From: CAYURP01 sp964447175
GTDB lineage: Bacteria; Zixibacteria; MSB-5A5; SM23-73-2
Reading direction: 5' to 3'
Length of the DNA stretch: 64,000 nt
Assembly (NCBI GenBank): GCA_964447175.1
Contig: CAYURP010000001.1
Coordinates: 1-64,000 of the forward strand
Notes under the pieces: model-generated
What the model saw: only the letters and a program-made list of their open reading frames with translations
The model's database searches: none
Told to the model about the DNA's origin: nothing
In this document: piece after piece, positions 7,440 through 15,556 of the stretch
How the letters are laid out: every line of letters starts with the position of its first letter
Position numbering within the stretch: position 1 is the first letter of the stretch
Position numbers and translations under genes: made by a program

Positions 7440-7955
7440 ATGAAATGCAAGAGAATTAGAAACTACATGGAAGAATACCTTGATGGTGCCATCACCGGCA
7501 CAGAGAAGAGCGAGTTCGATGAACATCTCAAAGATTGCGCTGATTGCAAGAAGTTTCTTTTGGAAAGACAGTGTTTGGGTGAGATGCTCTCCGGATCATT
7601 GAAAAAAATCTCCAGCAATCAGGAACCCTCTCCAGAGCTTTTAAAATCGGCTTCAACTATTGCTGGAAAAGTCACGTTTAGACCGCCACGGCCAATGATT
7701 CTACGGCCAAAATTCGCAGCCTTGTGGCTTTTGCCTCTGATTGCTCTGGTTTTAGGCATCGTTCTTCTTCAACAAAACCATTACAAAAACCGTGTGCCTT
7801 ATTTCCACGAACAAGACAAGGTTTCATATTTAAAAATAACTACAACTCATTTTGCTGGCACATCGTCGGATGATTGGATCATAAAAAGGGTTCATGTACA
7901 GACAATCAATGGTGAAAAAGGTTTTATTACTCTTGAGTTAACCAAAAAGATGTAA
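7440..7955 (+). CDS. Anti-sigma factor with N-terminal zinc finger (zf-HC2)
   Basis: About 171 residues from the ATG at 7440, chosen because GGAG lies six bases before it; earlier in-frame ATGs (7386, 7428) overlap or crowd the sigma gene. Residues 1-45 carry MKCKRIRNYMEEYLDG and HLKDCADCKKF, the H-x3-C-x2-C zinc site of ZAS/RsiW-type anti-sigma factors. One membrane helix (about residues 92-110, WLLPLIALVLGIVLL) separates the cytoplasmic sigma-binding part from a periplasmic tail of about 60 residues. Expected to hold the upstream ECF sigma factor at the membrane until an envelope signal releases it. Confidence 0.88.
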   Translation: MKCKRIRNYMEEYLDGAITGTEKSEFDEHLKDCADCKKFLLERQCLGEMLSGSLKKISSNQEPSPELLKSASTIAGKVTFRPPRPMILRPKFAALWLLPLIALVLGIVLLQQNHYKNRVPYFHEQDKVSYLKITTTHFAGTSSDDWIIKRVHVQTINGEKGFITLELTKKM

Positions 7956-7971
7956 AGAAAGGAGAAACAAA

Positions 7972-8628
7972 ATGAAAACTAACAAAATCCTTGCTCTAAT
8001 TCTGGCTTTGCTCATCGCGACCTTAATCAAGGGAAGTCTTTTTGCTCAGTCTACTCAAAAATTCGAAACAGTCAAAGTTGGTGAAGGTGAGAAAAAATAC
8101 GCCGCCAGCCTGCTCCTGGAAGAAGCTAACATAAATGAGATTATTAAAATTCTTAACGAGTATACGGGTGCTCAGATTGAAGTCGTCAAGTCACCTTCGA
8201 GAAACGAGAAACTTTGTGTCGAATTTCACTTTAACGAGACAAAAGCAGCCAACAGACTTGTTTGGTATGGGACAAAAGCAACAGCGAAAACTTATGTCAC
8301 TAAAGATGAAGAAATTAAGGACCATGAAATAAACATCATTAGAAAAGATAGCACAAAGTCTGATAGTGGTCAAATAAAAATCAAAATAGGAAACCGGATC
8401 AGTGTCGAATATATCAATATTCGCTTAGAAGAGTTATTGGACCGTTTCAGTGAGCTAGGAGAGATGAAATTTAAATTAGATAATGAGCTGAAAGGGGAAA
8501 ATATCAGGGTTAATCTCAAGATGGAGAATTTCACTATTGATGAGGCGTTAAAGGCTCTTGCTGGTTTAGAGAATCTAGCAATAATAAAGTTAGATGAACA
8601 TTCATTCTTAATTAAAAAGAAGAAATGA
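7972..8628 (+). CDS. Secreted protein with two STN/secretin-N-like domains
   Basis: 218 residues. Signal peptide MKTNKILALILALLIATL...LFAQ (cleavage near 26). Two similar segments follow, about 45-95 (ANINEIIKILNEYTGAQIEV) and 135-215 (INIRLEELLDRFSELGEMKF, IDEALKALAG, HSFLIKKKK). The pattern of a helix then strands, with I.EAL..L.G near the end, matches the secretin/TonB short N-terminal (STN) fold. Cotranscribed with the ECF sigma and anti-sigma genes (RBS AAAGGAGAAA), so it may be the envelope sensor or target of this switch, in the way STN domains of outer-membrane receptors talk to FecR-type regulators. No pore domain is present. Confidence 0.7.
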   Translation: MKTNKILALILALLIATLIKGSLFAQSTQKFETVKVGEGEKKYAASLLLEEANINEIIKILNEYTGAQIEVVKSPSRNEKLCVEFHFNETKAANRLVWYGTKATAKTYVTKDEEIKDHEINIIRKDSTKSDSGQIKIKIGNRISVEYINIRLEELLDRFSELGEMKFKLDNELKGENIRVNLKMENFTIDEALKALAGLENLAIIKLDEHSFLIKKKK

Positions 8629-8639
8629 TATTATAGTTT

Positions 8640-8702
8640 GTAGGTCAGGCACCCTATGCACTTGACAAATAAAAATGTCAAGAGTTCGGGGACACTGACC
8701 TA
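8640..8702. repeat. Nested inverted repeat starting GTAG
   Basis: GTAGGTCAG starts at 8640; TAGGTCAG (8641-8648) and CTGACCTA (8695-8702) are exact inverted ends. Inside is CTTGACA/TGTCAAG. It follows the STN gene directly and could act as its 3' structure. Confidence 0.55.
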
Positions 8703-8782
8703 AAAGCTAAAACATTGCGTTGCAACTTGACTTCAGTCTGTTAACAATAACCAACCAGCACGTGTATTCACTCGCACTTGAT

Positions 8783-8880
8783 TGCCTTCCATCGACTTCC
8801 GCCAATTCGGGCATATTGCAACAGGATCGGGAACTGAAAGGCCACCAAAGTTTGCGGAGAGTGAGGTCGGTGCCGCTTTT
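8783..8880 (+). repeat. Mosaic repeat module (copy 1)
   Basis: Contains CTTCCATCGACTTCCG and, after a gap, AAAGTTTGCGGAGAGTGAGG. The same two blocks in the same order recur at 9757-9850 and 23228-23305. The right end GAGGTCGGTGCCGC resembles the 3' end of the tRNA-Asp gene. Confidence 0.5.
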
Positions 8881-8970
8881 TTAAAGCAGTTTATAGTTCA
8901 TGGTTCACAGTTCATTGTCCCTACCACATTTCCCCAAAAGCGGTGGACAGTAGACTGAAAGTAATTTGGG

Positions 8971-9000
8971 GTCAAGCCAGAGGCGGGATCAGCCCCGCCA
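8971..9000 (+). pseudogene. tRNA-Asp 3'-half fragment
   Basis: GTCAAGCCAGAGG (8971-8983) is identical to the anticodon-arm segment of tRNA-Asp (6346-6358), and AGCCCCGCCA (8991-9000) matches its acceptor end plus CCA (9 of 10). The T-arm between them is reduced to about seven bases, so it cannot be a working tRNA. Confidence 0.6.
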
Positions 9001-9008
9001 TAAATTTG

Positions 9009-9033
9009 AACCTCCCGATTAGGAGGTTTTTTT
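9009..9033 (+). terminator. Rho-independent terminator
   Basis: AACCTCC (9009-9015) pairs with GGAGGTT (9022-9028), then a T run. It follows the tRNA-Asp fragment; a close relative is at 10787-10810. Confidence 0.75.
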
Positions 9034-9149
9034 AGTTGACAATTTCAGAGAAATTCTTTCTTTTTCATGTTAGTGATATTGAAGGATGTAAATAATGTTC
9101 TTTGAACGTTTAATTGGAAAATTTCATATAGCAGGGAGAAGGAGGTAAT

Positions 9150-9707
9150 ATGGCCAACCGATTTTGCTCTCATTGGCTTGACCACATCTTCTGTTGCACT
9201 CTGAGGAGTATTTTTCACAACCCCTGGAGGATTCTGGCGGATTTCATCAAGCCGGGAATGACAGTTCTCGACATCGGCTTTGGAAACGGCTATTTCAGTC
9301 TCGGGATGGCTCGGATGGTGGGATCAGACGGACTCGTTGTCTGTGTCGAGACGGAATCCGAAAAGATCGAGTCCCTGAAGCTTCTGGCAACTGATAGCGG
9401 CCTGGCCGAACGGATCGATTCACGAATATGCAGTGATTCAAGTCTTGCAGTCGACGACCTGACTAATCAGATTGACTTCTCACTCGCCTTTTTTGTAGTC
9501 CACCATGCGGCGGATGTTCCCGCTCTCATGGCTGGAACGCAAAAGGCATTGAAGCCGGGAGGAAAGTTTCTCATTGTCGAGCCCAGCCACCACGCATCGA
9601 CCAGTTACTGTGTGACTGTTGAGTCGGCAGCTCAACAGGCTGGGCTATCAGTGGTTGGCCATCCGAAGTTCATTCGAACCTGGGCGGTCTTGCTGATCAA
9701 GAACTAA
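9150..9707 (+). CDS. Class I SAM-dependent methyltransferase
   Basis: 185 residues. The Rossmann SAM-binding motif I is VLDIGFGNGYFSLGMA (about 38-53), with an acidic strand end at VCVETE (motif II), and LKPGGKFLIVEPS (about 140) as the post-III motif. This is a generic UbiE/Methyltransf_11/25-like enzyme; substrate unknown. Its N-terminus has two Cys-containing hydrophobic turns (HIFCCTLRSIF) that are not part of the core fold. RBS GAAGGAGGTAAT is strong. It stands alone between repeat-rich stretches and is more GC-rich than its neighbours, which may point to transfer. Confidence 0.85.
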   Translation: MANRFCSHWLDHIFCCTLRSIFHNPWRILADFIKPGMTVLDIGFGNGYFSLGMARMVGSDGLVVCVETESEKIESLKLLATDSGLAERIDSRICSDSSLAVDDLTNQIDFSLAFFVVHHAADVPALMAGTQKALKPGGKFLIVEPSHHASTSYCVTVESAAQQAGLSVVGHPKFIRTWAVLLIKN

Positions 9708-9756
9708 GGATTCTGAAAGCTGGCGTTTAGCAGATATCTTTCTAAATCAGATCAAT

Positions 9757-9996
9757 TTTCTTCCAACGACTTCCATCAATGGTGGTATAGCAGAACCAAA
9801 TCCTTAATTCAAAGCTCACAAAAGTTTGCTGAGAGTGAAGTCGGCCCCGTATTGATTGGTAGTTGGTTCTTAGTTGTTAGTTGATAGAATAGAAAATATA
9901 TATAGATTTCTTAATCATCCGCCATAAACCAAATACCAAAATTCTATCTTTGGGTTAGAACGTCCCCCGCAAGAGGTGGGATCGGCCTTGCCATTG
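9757..9996 (+). repeat. Mosaic repeat with tRNA-Asp-like ends (copy A)
   Basis: Module CTTCCAACGACTTCC ... AAAGTTTGCTGAGAGTGAAG, then AGTCGGCCCCG (10 of 11 with the tRNA-Asp 3' end), then the spacer TTCTTAGTTGTTAGTTGATA, then GGTTAGAACG at 9953-9962 (identical to the tRNA-Asp D-arm) and TCGGCCTTGCCATTGA (close to the tRNA 3' end and its flank). Confidence 0.55.
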
Positions 9997-10079
9997 ATAT
10001 TGACCTCGCTCACTAAGTGGGGTTATTTTGTATCTGATAATTGGTATTGAATTGAAATAACGTTTCCCGAACGACTGAT

Positions 10080-10103
10080 CCCACAGCAAGCTGTGGGACA
10101 CCC
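10080..10103 (-). repeat. CCCACAGC-type hairpin repeat
   Basis: CCCACAGCAAGCTGTGGG followed by ACACCC. One of seven dispersed copies in intergenic DNA (10080, 11825, 20071, 21142, 22121, 23316, 27570). Confidence 0.7.
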
Positions 10104-10330
10104 GGCCACGGAAGGTCAGGTAAGGGGTTGAGAGCAACAGGCTATCCTCTAAGCTCAATCCAGATCTTTTATGGACGGAAGTTAAAGAGAATAAGGGGAC
10201 GGTCCTTACACGCCTGTTAAGAAGTAGTAAAATCAGCAAAATGGGGACCGACCTGCAAAATTCAGTTTTTCTATCCAGTTTGATCTCAACAATAATCCTT
10301 TAGAAGCCGATAATAAAATGAACAAATATC

Positions 10331-10359
10331 TTGACAAATGGCAGAATAATACGTATAAA
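10331..10359 (+). promoter_or_regulatory. Sigma-70-type promoter of first cold-shock gene
   Basis: TTGACA (10331-10336), 17-bp spacer, TATAAA (10354-10359). It would give a leader of about 118 nt before the csp start codon at 10484, long as in cold-shock mRNAs. Confidence 0.7.
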
Positions 10360-10416
10360 AGATGAACCGTAGTTGGTGAAGTTTAGATAGGTTTTTGTTA
10401 GCTCGAAGTTATTCAG

Positions 10417-10456
10417 CCACGAAAGCTTATTTTGTAAGACTTTCGTGGTGTTTTTT
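10417..10456 (+). promoter_or_regulatory. Terminator-like hairpin in cold-shock leader
   Basis: CCACGAAAG (10417-10425) pairs perfectly with CTTTCGTGG (10440-10448) and is followed by TG and six T residues, only ten bases before the Shine-Dalgarno. It lies inside the transcribed leader and recurs before the second csp gene, so it is a candidate attenuator or RNA thermosensor. Confidence 0.65.
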
Positions 10457-10483
10457 ATATATAAGAAAGGAGGTGATTCTTAG

Positions 10484-10684
10484 ATGCAGGGTAAGGTAAA
10501 ATGGTTCAATGAATCTAAAGGTTACGGATTCATTACTCCGGATGACGGAGGAAAGGACCTGTTTGTACACATCTCCGAAATAGAAGGTGAAGGATACAAA
10601 ACTCTTCAAGAAGGCGACGAAGTTAGCTTCGAAGAAGGACAGGGACAAAAAGGACCTCAGGCAACAAATGTCCAAAAGGTATAG
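10484..10684 (+). CDS. Cold-shock protein (CspA family)
   Basis: 66 residues, one CSD OB-fold. RNP1 is KGYGFITPDD (about 12-21) and RNP2 is DLFVHISEI (about 26-34). Binds single-stranded RNA/DNA and melts mRNA structure. The Shine-Dalgarno AAAGGAGGTGATT (10466-10478) is a near-complete anti-16S match. Expression is likely controlled by the long leader with a terminator-like hairpin. The gene, its leader and its 3' hairpins are repeated at 14.4-14.8 kb, so the cassette was duplicated. Confidence 0.96.
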   Translation: MQGKVKWFNESKGYGFITPDDGGKDLFVHISEIEGEGYKTLQEGDEVSFEEGQGQKGPQATNVQKV

Positions 10685-10756
10685 TTTAGAGAAATCAAAA
10701 TTCTAAAATATATCGTTGGTCGTTCCGAGTGCCCCCTTGGCCTCGGGACTTGAATG

Positions 10757-10810
10757 TGGCGGGGATAAGACCCCGCCATGAATTTGAACCTCCCGAAAGG
10801 GAGGTTTTTT
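10757..10810 (+). terminator. Tandem hairpins and terminator after csp
   Basis: TGGCGGGG/CCCCGCCA (10757-10778) precedes AACCTCCC-GAAA-GGGAGGTT and a T run (10787-10810), a strong rho-independent terminator with a GNRA loop. The sequence CCCCGCCAT.AATTTGAACC is shared with 8992-9012, where it follows a tRNA-Asp fragment. Confidence 0.85.
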
Positions 10811-10938
10811 ATTGCAGACTTTCGAGAAATTCCTATATTCTTAAAAATTTTATGAGGCAGATGATTTATCAGAGCTTTTATTGTTAGTGCTGCGTAGATG
10901 ATTCTATTAAATCTATGTTAGTAGCAAAGGATGACTGG

Positions 10939-11724
10939 ATGGGAAAAAAACAAAGTGCATCAAGAGAGATACTTCTTAAGACAGGTTTGGCAGCCTGGCT
11001 CTTCTGTTTTTCTGCTGTGTTATGGCAATGCCAGGATAAGGGATCAACTGATTACGGACAATGGATTAAAAAACCCCAGAGTGAATGGCCGCAGATCACG
11101 ATGATCAACCAGATCGAATACACGGACAAGAATCACCCTGTGGCAGGATGCAGTTTTCTATTGGATACGGGAGATGAGATTCTGGCCGCCACGGCCAAAC
11201 ACATCCTGACCTATTTTAAATCAGAAACCATGGAATCGATTTCCTTCAAGAAAACCCTAAAGTTTTGGAAGATGTTCCCAAAGAATAATCCTGACGATGT
11301 GGTCGTGGTAGATAAACTGATTAATGAGAACCCAGAGGAACCTTTGGAGCACATACCACCTGAAAGAGACTGGCTTTTGTTCACAATCAAAGAGAGGTCT
11401 CAAAACATCCAGCCTTTAAAATTCAGATCCGGTCCAGTGCAAGAGGGCGAAACAGTCTATATTATTGGTTGGCGATATACGGATAAAGATTGTCCTCAAG
11501 TAGTCTATGAGGGTAATTTTGTGAGATCAGAGAAGGGATCTTTTCTTATAACTACTAAAGAACTAGCTGACAATACCATGCCTGGATTGAGCGGTTCTCC
11601 GGTTATCGACTCCAACGGCTACTTGCTCGGCCTTATGTCTCAGAAGGCTGGAAAAATGGAGAGGCCCTCTTCTATCGACTATCCCAAGGTGCTTATAGAA
11701 AAAAGGGCTAATACTAAGGAATAA
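10939..11724 (+). CDS. Secreted or membrane-anchored trypsin-like serine protease
   Basis: About 261 residues from ATG 10939 (AAAGGA upstream; an in-frame ATG at 10915 adds eight residues with no signal character). An N-terminal hydrophobic segment (LAAWLFCFSAVLWQC) is followed by a chymotrypsin-fold domain. Candidate triad: His in ATAKHILTYF, Asp in ERDWLLFTI, Ser in PGLSGSPVID, the last matching GxSGSP of trypsin/HtrA-like proteases. A Cys at the end of the hydrophobic stretch could be lipidated, although the lipobox is poor. No PDZ domain. Substrate unknown; it stands alone. Confidence 0.8.
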   Translation: MGKKQSASREILLKTGLAAWLFCFSAVLWQCQDKGSTDYGQWIKKPQSEWPQITMINQIEYTDKNHPVAGCSFLLDTGDEILAATAKHILTYFKSETMESISFKKTLKFWKMFPKNNPDDVVVVDKLINENPEEPLEHIPPERDWLLFTIKERSQNIQPLKFRSGPVQEGETVYIIGWRYTDKDCPQVVYEGNFVRSEKGSFLITTKELADNTMPGLSGSPVIDSNGYLLGLMSQKAGKMERPSSIDYPKVLIEKRANTKE

Positions 11725-11824
11725 GGAGTGTATAACTAAATCCTTTGCCTGTCTAAACAAGAACGCTCACACAAGTACTAAAATTAGTTATTATTACATT
11801 TCTATAATCAGCTTAGCGGGGTAC

Positions 11825-11849
11825 CCCACAGCGCAGCTGTGGGCCACCC
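11825..11849 (-). repeat. CCCACAGC-type hairpin repeat
   Basis: CCCACAGCGCAGCTGTGGG followed by CCACCC. Confidence 0.7.
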
Positions 11850-11990
11850 GCCCTGAGAGTGAGGTCGACCCCGCTTTTTTTAGTAGTTAGTTCTTAGTTG
11901 TTAGTTGATAGAATAAAAGATACATATATAGATTTTTAACCATCCACCATCCACAAAATACCAAATTACATCTTATGTTTAGAGCTCCCT
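11850..11990 (+). repeat. Mosaic repeat with tRNA-Asp-like left end (copy B)
   Basis: GTCGACCCCGC at about 11864-11874 (10 of 11 with tRNA-Asp end), then the spacer TTCTTAGTTGTTAGTTGATA and a shared ATAGATTTTTAACCATCC block. No convincing D-arm at the right end. The remaining sequence to 12277 shows no gene. Confidence 0.5.
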
Positions 11991-12277
11991 GACAGTATGT
12001 TAATGGAGGGTGCGATTTTAAAACTCGTAGGCACATCGATTTTCAAGTCTTTAAATCTGAGTGCCTTACGAACAATCATGGTGCTCAATAGCAAGAACTT
12101 CTTATAATCTGCTAAAATTCCTATTGCTTCAACCAATAATCATCATTAAATTCACTTATCGCGGAAGCTATAAGGTAAACGAACGATTTTCAATAATTGC
12201 TGTATCAATCCACAACGGTGATGATAAAACTCAAGATTTTTCCACAATTGAGAAACAATGAAATAATGGAGGTAACT

Positions 12278-13726
12278 ATGCGAAAGAATACATTGAGAAC
12301 TCTCGTCTGTGTCATTTTTATTTTTGTTATTTGGGTACCGATTGAACTTGAAGCAATTAAAACACCTGTCGATAATCCAGAGGTTAAAGCGGCGCTTGCA
12401 GTTTTTGATGCCTGGTGTGAGTATACTGTATGCACACGGGAACAGCCCGGAGTATCCATAGGAATTGTATACGATCAGGATCTGATCTGGGCTAAAGGGT
12501 ATGGTTATGCAGACCTGGAAAAGAAAACTCCAGCGACACCTTCAACCGCCTACCGAATTGCGTCCATAACCAAACTTTTTACAGCAACGGCAATTCTTCA
12601 GCTACGCGATGCTGGCAAGCTGCAGCTCGACGATCCGGTGGCAAAACATCTTAACTGGTTTCGTCTGGATGATCCCTTTGACGACAGCCCGGTTATTACT
12701 ATCCGCCACCTGCTTAGTCACACCTCTGGTTTGCCCCGGGAACTGAACTCTCTCTACTGGGATGATATGAGTTTTCCAGAACAAGAGGAGTTTATAGAGA
12801 TGTTTCAGGAAGCATCGACAATTCTACCTCGTGAAACCGAACTAAAGTACTCCAATGTAGCTTTTAATGTTCTGGGAGAGGTTGTCGCTTCCATTTCAGG
12901 GCAGCTCTATGCTGACTATGTGAAAGGACATATCCTAAAGCCCCTGGGAATGACCGGGACCGAGGTCATGCCTAAAGAAAACATGACTACTTTGGCCAAA
13001 GGTTACGGATTTCGTAAACCAGGACAACCCCGGAGAGTAGAATCATTCTTCGATAAAAAGGCTATGGCCCCATCGGGAAATATGGCTTCAACAGTGGAAG
13101 ACCTGGCCAGGTTTATATCGCTTCAGTTCCGGGATGGCCCGGCAGGCGATCCTCAAATACTCAAAGGTTCTACGCTGAGGGAGATGCATCGGGTTCACTG
13201 GCTTGCCCCCAGTTGGAATAGCGGTTGGGGTTTGGGTTGGAGCGTGGTTAATGAGGATGGCCAGGTACGAATTGCTCATGGTGGCTCCGTGCCCGGTTAT
13301 AAAACGTATATATCTGCAGCTCCGGCTGACAAGTTCGGGGTGATAGTGCTAACCAATGCGGAAGATGGCAATCCTGGCTCCTATGCAAAAAATGCTTGGA
13401 CTATTATCGCTCCGGCGGTCAATAAAGCCACAGCCGTAACTGAGGAGGCACCAGTTGCCGACTCCTCCTGGTCAAAATATGTTGGAGACTACGAATGGCA
13501 AGATGGTAGTCTGATGAAGGTTATGCTTCTCAATGGAGAACTCACACTTGTGGACCCGGCAGAGGATAACCCCTGGGATGGACGTGTTCGCCTTGAACCA
13601 GTGTCTGAAAGTGTATTTAAAATGAAAGATCAATGGCAAAAAGGGGAGCTGATCCGTTTTGAGATGGATGAGCACGGCGAGGTAACAGGCATCATCATGC
13701 CAGGTTATTCACTGTTGCGGAAGTAA
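12278..13726 (+). CDS. Class C beta-lactamase-related serine hydrolase
   Basis: 482 residues from ATG 12278, chosen for AATGGAGGTAACT and because a signal peptide (MRKNTLRTLVCVIFIFVIWVP) starts there; the frame is open 27 codons upstream without a signal. Catalytic motifs: S96-I-T-K99 (SxxK), Y191-S-N (YxN), and H334-G-G in place of KTG. The C-terminal 90 residues form a separate domain seen in beta-lactamase/DD-peptidase-like esterases (VGDYEWQDGS...). The family includes peptidases acting on D-amino-acid peptides, esterases and AmpC lactamases; HGG instead of KTG is usual in the esterase/peptidase members. Likely periplasmic. Not evidence of antibiotic resistance. Confidence 0.88.
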   Translation: MRKNTLRTLVCVIFIFVIWVPIELEAIKTPVDNPEVKAALAVFDAWCEYTVCTREQPGVSIGIVYDQDLIWAKGYGYADLEKKTPATPSTAYRIASITKLFTATAILQLRDAGKLQLDDPVAKHLNWFRLDDPFDDSPVITIRHLLSHTSGLPRELNSLYWDDMSFPEQEEFIEMFQEASTILPRETELKYSNVAFNVLGEVVASISGQLYADYVKGHILKPLGMTGTEVMPKENMTTLAKGYGFRKPGQPRRVESFFDKKAMAPSGNMASTVEDLARFISLQFRDGPAGDPQILKGSTLREMHRVHWLAPSWNSGWGLGWSVVNEDGQVRIAHGGSVPGYKTYISAAPADKFGVIVLTNAEDGNPGSYAKNAWTIIAPAVNKATAVTEEAPVADSSWSKYVGDYEWQDGSLMKVMLLNGELTLVDPAEDNPWDGRVRLEPVSESVFKMKDQWQKGELIRFEMDEHGEVTGIIMPGYSLLRK

Positions 13727-13899
13727 ACCTGATATATGATATCACAGTATCGCCCAATTTTCTGAATATATTACACACAATATTAATTGATCGACAGTTA
13801 GATTAATTTGAGGATAAAGCTGTTCTTGTTTTCAGGGTAAGAGTAGAGGGACACTGAGAGCGACTCGACTTCAAGCAAAGGCTCGCTTAAACTTAAAAA

Positions 13900-14112
13900 A
13901 AAATGCTAAACTCGTCTCAAAGCCGCTGCTTTTTTAGTAGTTAGTTCTTAGTTGTTAGTTGATAGAATATAAGATACACATAGATTTTTTAATCATCCGC
14001 TATCAATAAAATACAAACTCCTATCTTCGGGTTAGAACGTCCCCCCGCCTTTGGCGGGGGATGGCTGTCTCGAATGAATTTAGGAAGTCTCGTCGGTCCT
14101 GTGTTTTTTTAA
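13900..14112 (+). repeat. Mosaic repeat with tRNA-Asp fragments (copy C)
   Basis: Spacer TTCTTAGTTGTTAGTTGATA, then GGTTAGAACG (14030-14039), a CCCCCCGCC/GGCGGGGG hairpin, then AGTCTCGTCGG (14086-14096). The two flanking blocks are identical to the D-arm and T-arm/acceptor of tRNA-Asp (6329-6338, 6370-6380), in the same order. The rest of 13727-14390 holds no recognisable gene. Confidence 0.6.
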
Positions 14113-14442
14113 TACATTGTATCATAAAAACTTAGAGTGCGAAGGGGGATAAAGAAATATAGAACGGGTAAAAGATCAATTGAGTCCATAGAGAGGCAAA
14201 TAGCTGGTCAGCACCGGGCAACTGGTTTTCTTCAAGTATAAAAAAGGTCTAAAATGGTACAACCGAATCCGGGTTTTTAGGACATCCCGCTTCTTGTCTA
14301 CGATTTGAGCTAAGTGTTTACCCTTTCAAAGCCGATAAAAAGAATATGTAAAAATACAATCAAATACTAAATTAAAGCGTATCAAGATTGAAGTATACGT
14401 AGGAAAGTTAAGATAGGTTTTTGTCAGGGTGAGATTATTATA

Positions 14443-14478
14443 CCACGGAAGCTTACTTTAGAACTTTCGTGGTTTTTT
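14443..14478 (+). promoter_or_regulatory. Terminator-like hairpin in second cold-shock leader
   Basis: CCACGGAAG (14443-14451) pairs with CTTTCGTGG (14464-14472, one G-T pair), followed by six T residues. Position relative to the RBS matches 10417-10456, and the AGATAGGTTTTTGT block upstream is shared. Confidence 0.65.
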
Positions 14479-14504
14479 ATTTATCAAAGAAAGGTGGTGA
14501 TTTT

Positions 14505-14708
14505 GTGAGTGAAGGAGTAGTGAAATGGTTCAATGAATCCAAAGGTTACGGATTCATCACTCCGGATGACGGAGGAAAAGACCTGTTTGTGCATTTCTCT
14601 GCAATCAATGCCGAGGGATACAAAGTCCTTCAAGAAGGCGACAGAGTTAGCTTCGAGCAAGAACAGGGACCAAAAGGACCTCAGGCAATAAAGGTCGAAA
14701 AGATATAG
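14505..14708 (+). CDS. Cold-shock protein (CspA family), second copy
   Basis: 67 residues from GTG 14505, chosen because AAAGGTGGTGATTTT precedes it just as in the first copy; the longer frame from 14469 would run through the leader hairpin. RNP1 KGYGFITPDD and RNP2 DLFVHFSAI are intact. Nearly identical to the protein at 10484 in the first 30 residues and more diverged later. The promoter is weaker to the eye (TATACG at 14394, poor -35), so the two copies may differ in expression. Confidence 0.95.
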   Translation: MSEGVVKWFNESKGYGFITPDDGGKDLFVHFSAINAEGYKVLQEGDRVSFEQEQGPKGPQAIKVEKI

Positions 14709-14748
14709 TTTAGAGATATAAAGATCCTAAAACATATCAATTCTTGTT

Positions 14749-14803
14749 CCGAGGCATCTTGTGCCTCGGTACCTTAATGTGGCGGGGATAAAACCCCGCC
14801 ACA
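14749..14803 (+). repeat. Two strong hairpins after second csp gene
   Basis: CCGAGGCA/TGCCTCGG (14749-14769) and TGTGGCGGGG/CCCCGCCACA (14778-14803). They match the hairpins after the first csp gene, but the final U-tract terminator of that copy is missing. From 14804 to 15397 I see no gene. Confidence 0.65.
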
Positions 14804-15397
14804 ATTAGTATAAGCTGAGCCTGTTGTGGGCTTCTCTGCTATTCAGTCGCAGTTTGATTCTGACTTGTTTATCTGGGATGTTGTTTTCTATATCTGGGTC
14901 TGAGTAACCATCTTTCCGATATCTTCGAAAAATGAAGGATCTGAGAATTCATTCATAAAAAATCCGAACCCCTCTTATAAACCCAGTTTACTTAATCTGC
15001 TGCTTTACATAAGGTTAGGCTGAAACCTGGATTGCGGTCAATTGAGATTCTGTATAGACTAAAAACACAAGAGTATCAGGTATTACCTTATCTAAATTTG
15101 CATGAGAGGCTTTAAAATCGCCCAGTTGGAAATGTCAAAATGGAGGACCGGTGAAAAAGTATGAGCCAGTAAATTTTTACGTTTTTTCATCAGGTGAGTT
15201 GTTGCACCTCTTAAAGTAATGGGGTTTTCTTCTATGACAGTAATCACGCAAAGAGGGCATTCATATTGCAAAGCGCAGGATTCTCCTGTTCTTTCGGAGA
15301 CAGATTTAGTCTTGTTCTACCTTTCGAGCTTTTTGTGTAAAAATAGATTAATTGGTTATCTGGATACATTTTTAAATACTCAAAATTCAAATATAGC

Positions 15398-15426
15398 TTG
15401 ACATTTAAAAATCAATGGTTATATAG
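15398..15426 (+). promoter_or_regulatory. Probable promoter of third cold-shock gene
   Basis: TTGACA (15398-15403), 17 bp, then ATATAG within GGTTATATAGG. It would give a leader of about 120 nt before the ATG at 15557. Confidence 0.5.
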
Positions 15427-15556
15427 GAGATACCAAAGATTTTGAGCTAACCATTAAAACTCAAAGAAAGGAGTCTTAAGCCAAATTACTTTTTGTAGAA
15501 ACTTAGAGGGGTGATTATTTTCAAAGGTGCTGTATTTTTGAAAGGAGAATAAGAGT

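Noticed and set aside
8971..9000. A further functional tRNA gene
   Set aside because: Only the anticodon 3' side and acceptor end are kept; D-arm, 5' acceptor strand and T-loop are missing.
10427..10675. Minus-strand ORF of 82 aa over the first csp gene
   Set aside because: Complement of the cold-shock gene and its leader hairpin; csp is certain from RNP motifs.
12061..12261. Plus-strand ORF of 66 aa before the beta-lactamase-like gene
   Set aside because: No ribosome binding site, no recognisable motif, runs into another frame of the next gene's leader.
12278..13726. Antibiotic-resistance beta-lactamase
   Set aside because: HGG replaces KTG and a C-terminal extra domain is present, which fits peptidase/esterase relatives better.
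15219..15401. Plus-strand ORF of 60 aa between csp genes
   Set aside because: No Shine-Dalgarno, low-complexity composition, ends inside the promoter of the third csp gene.
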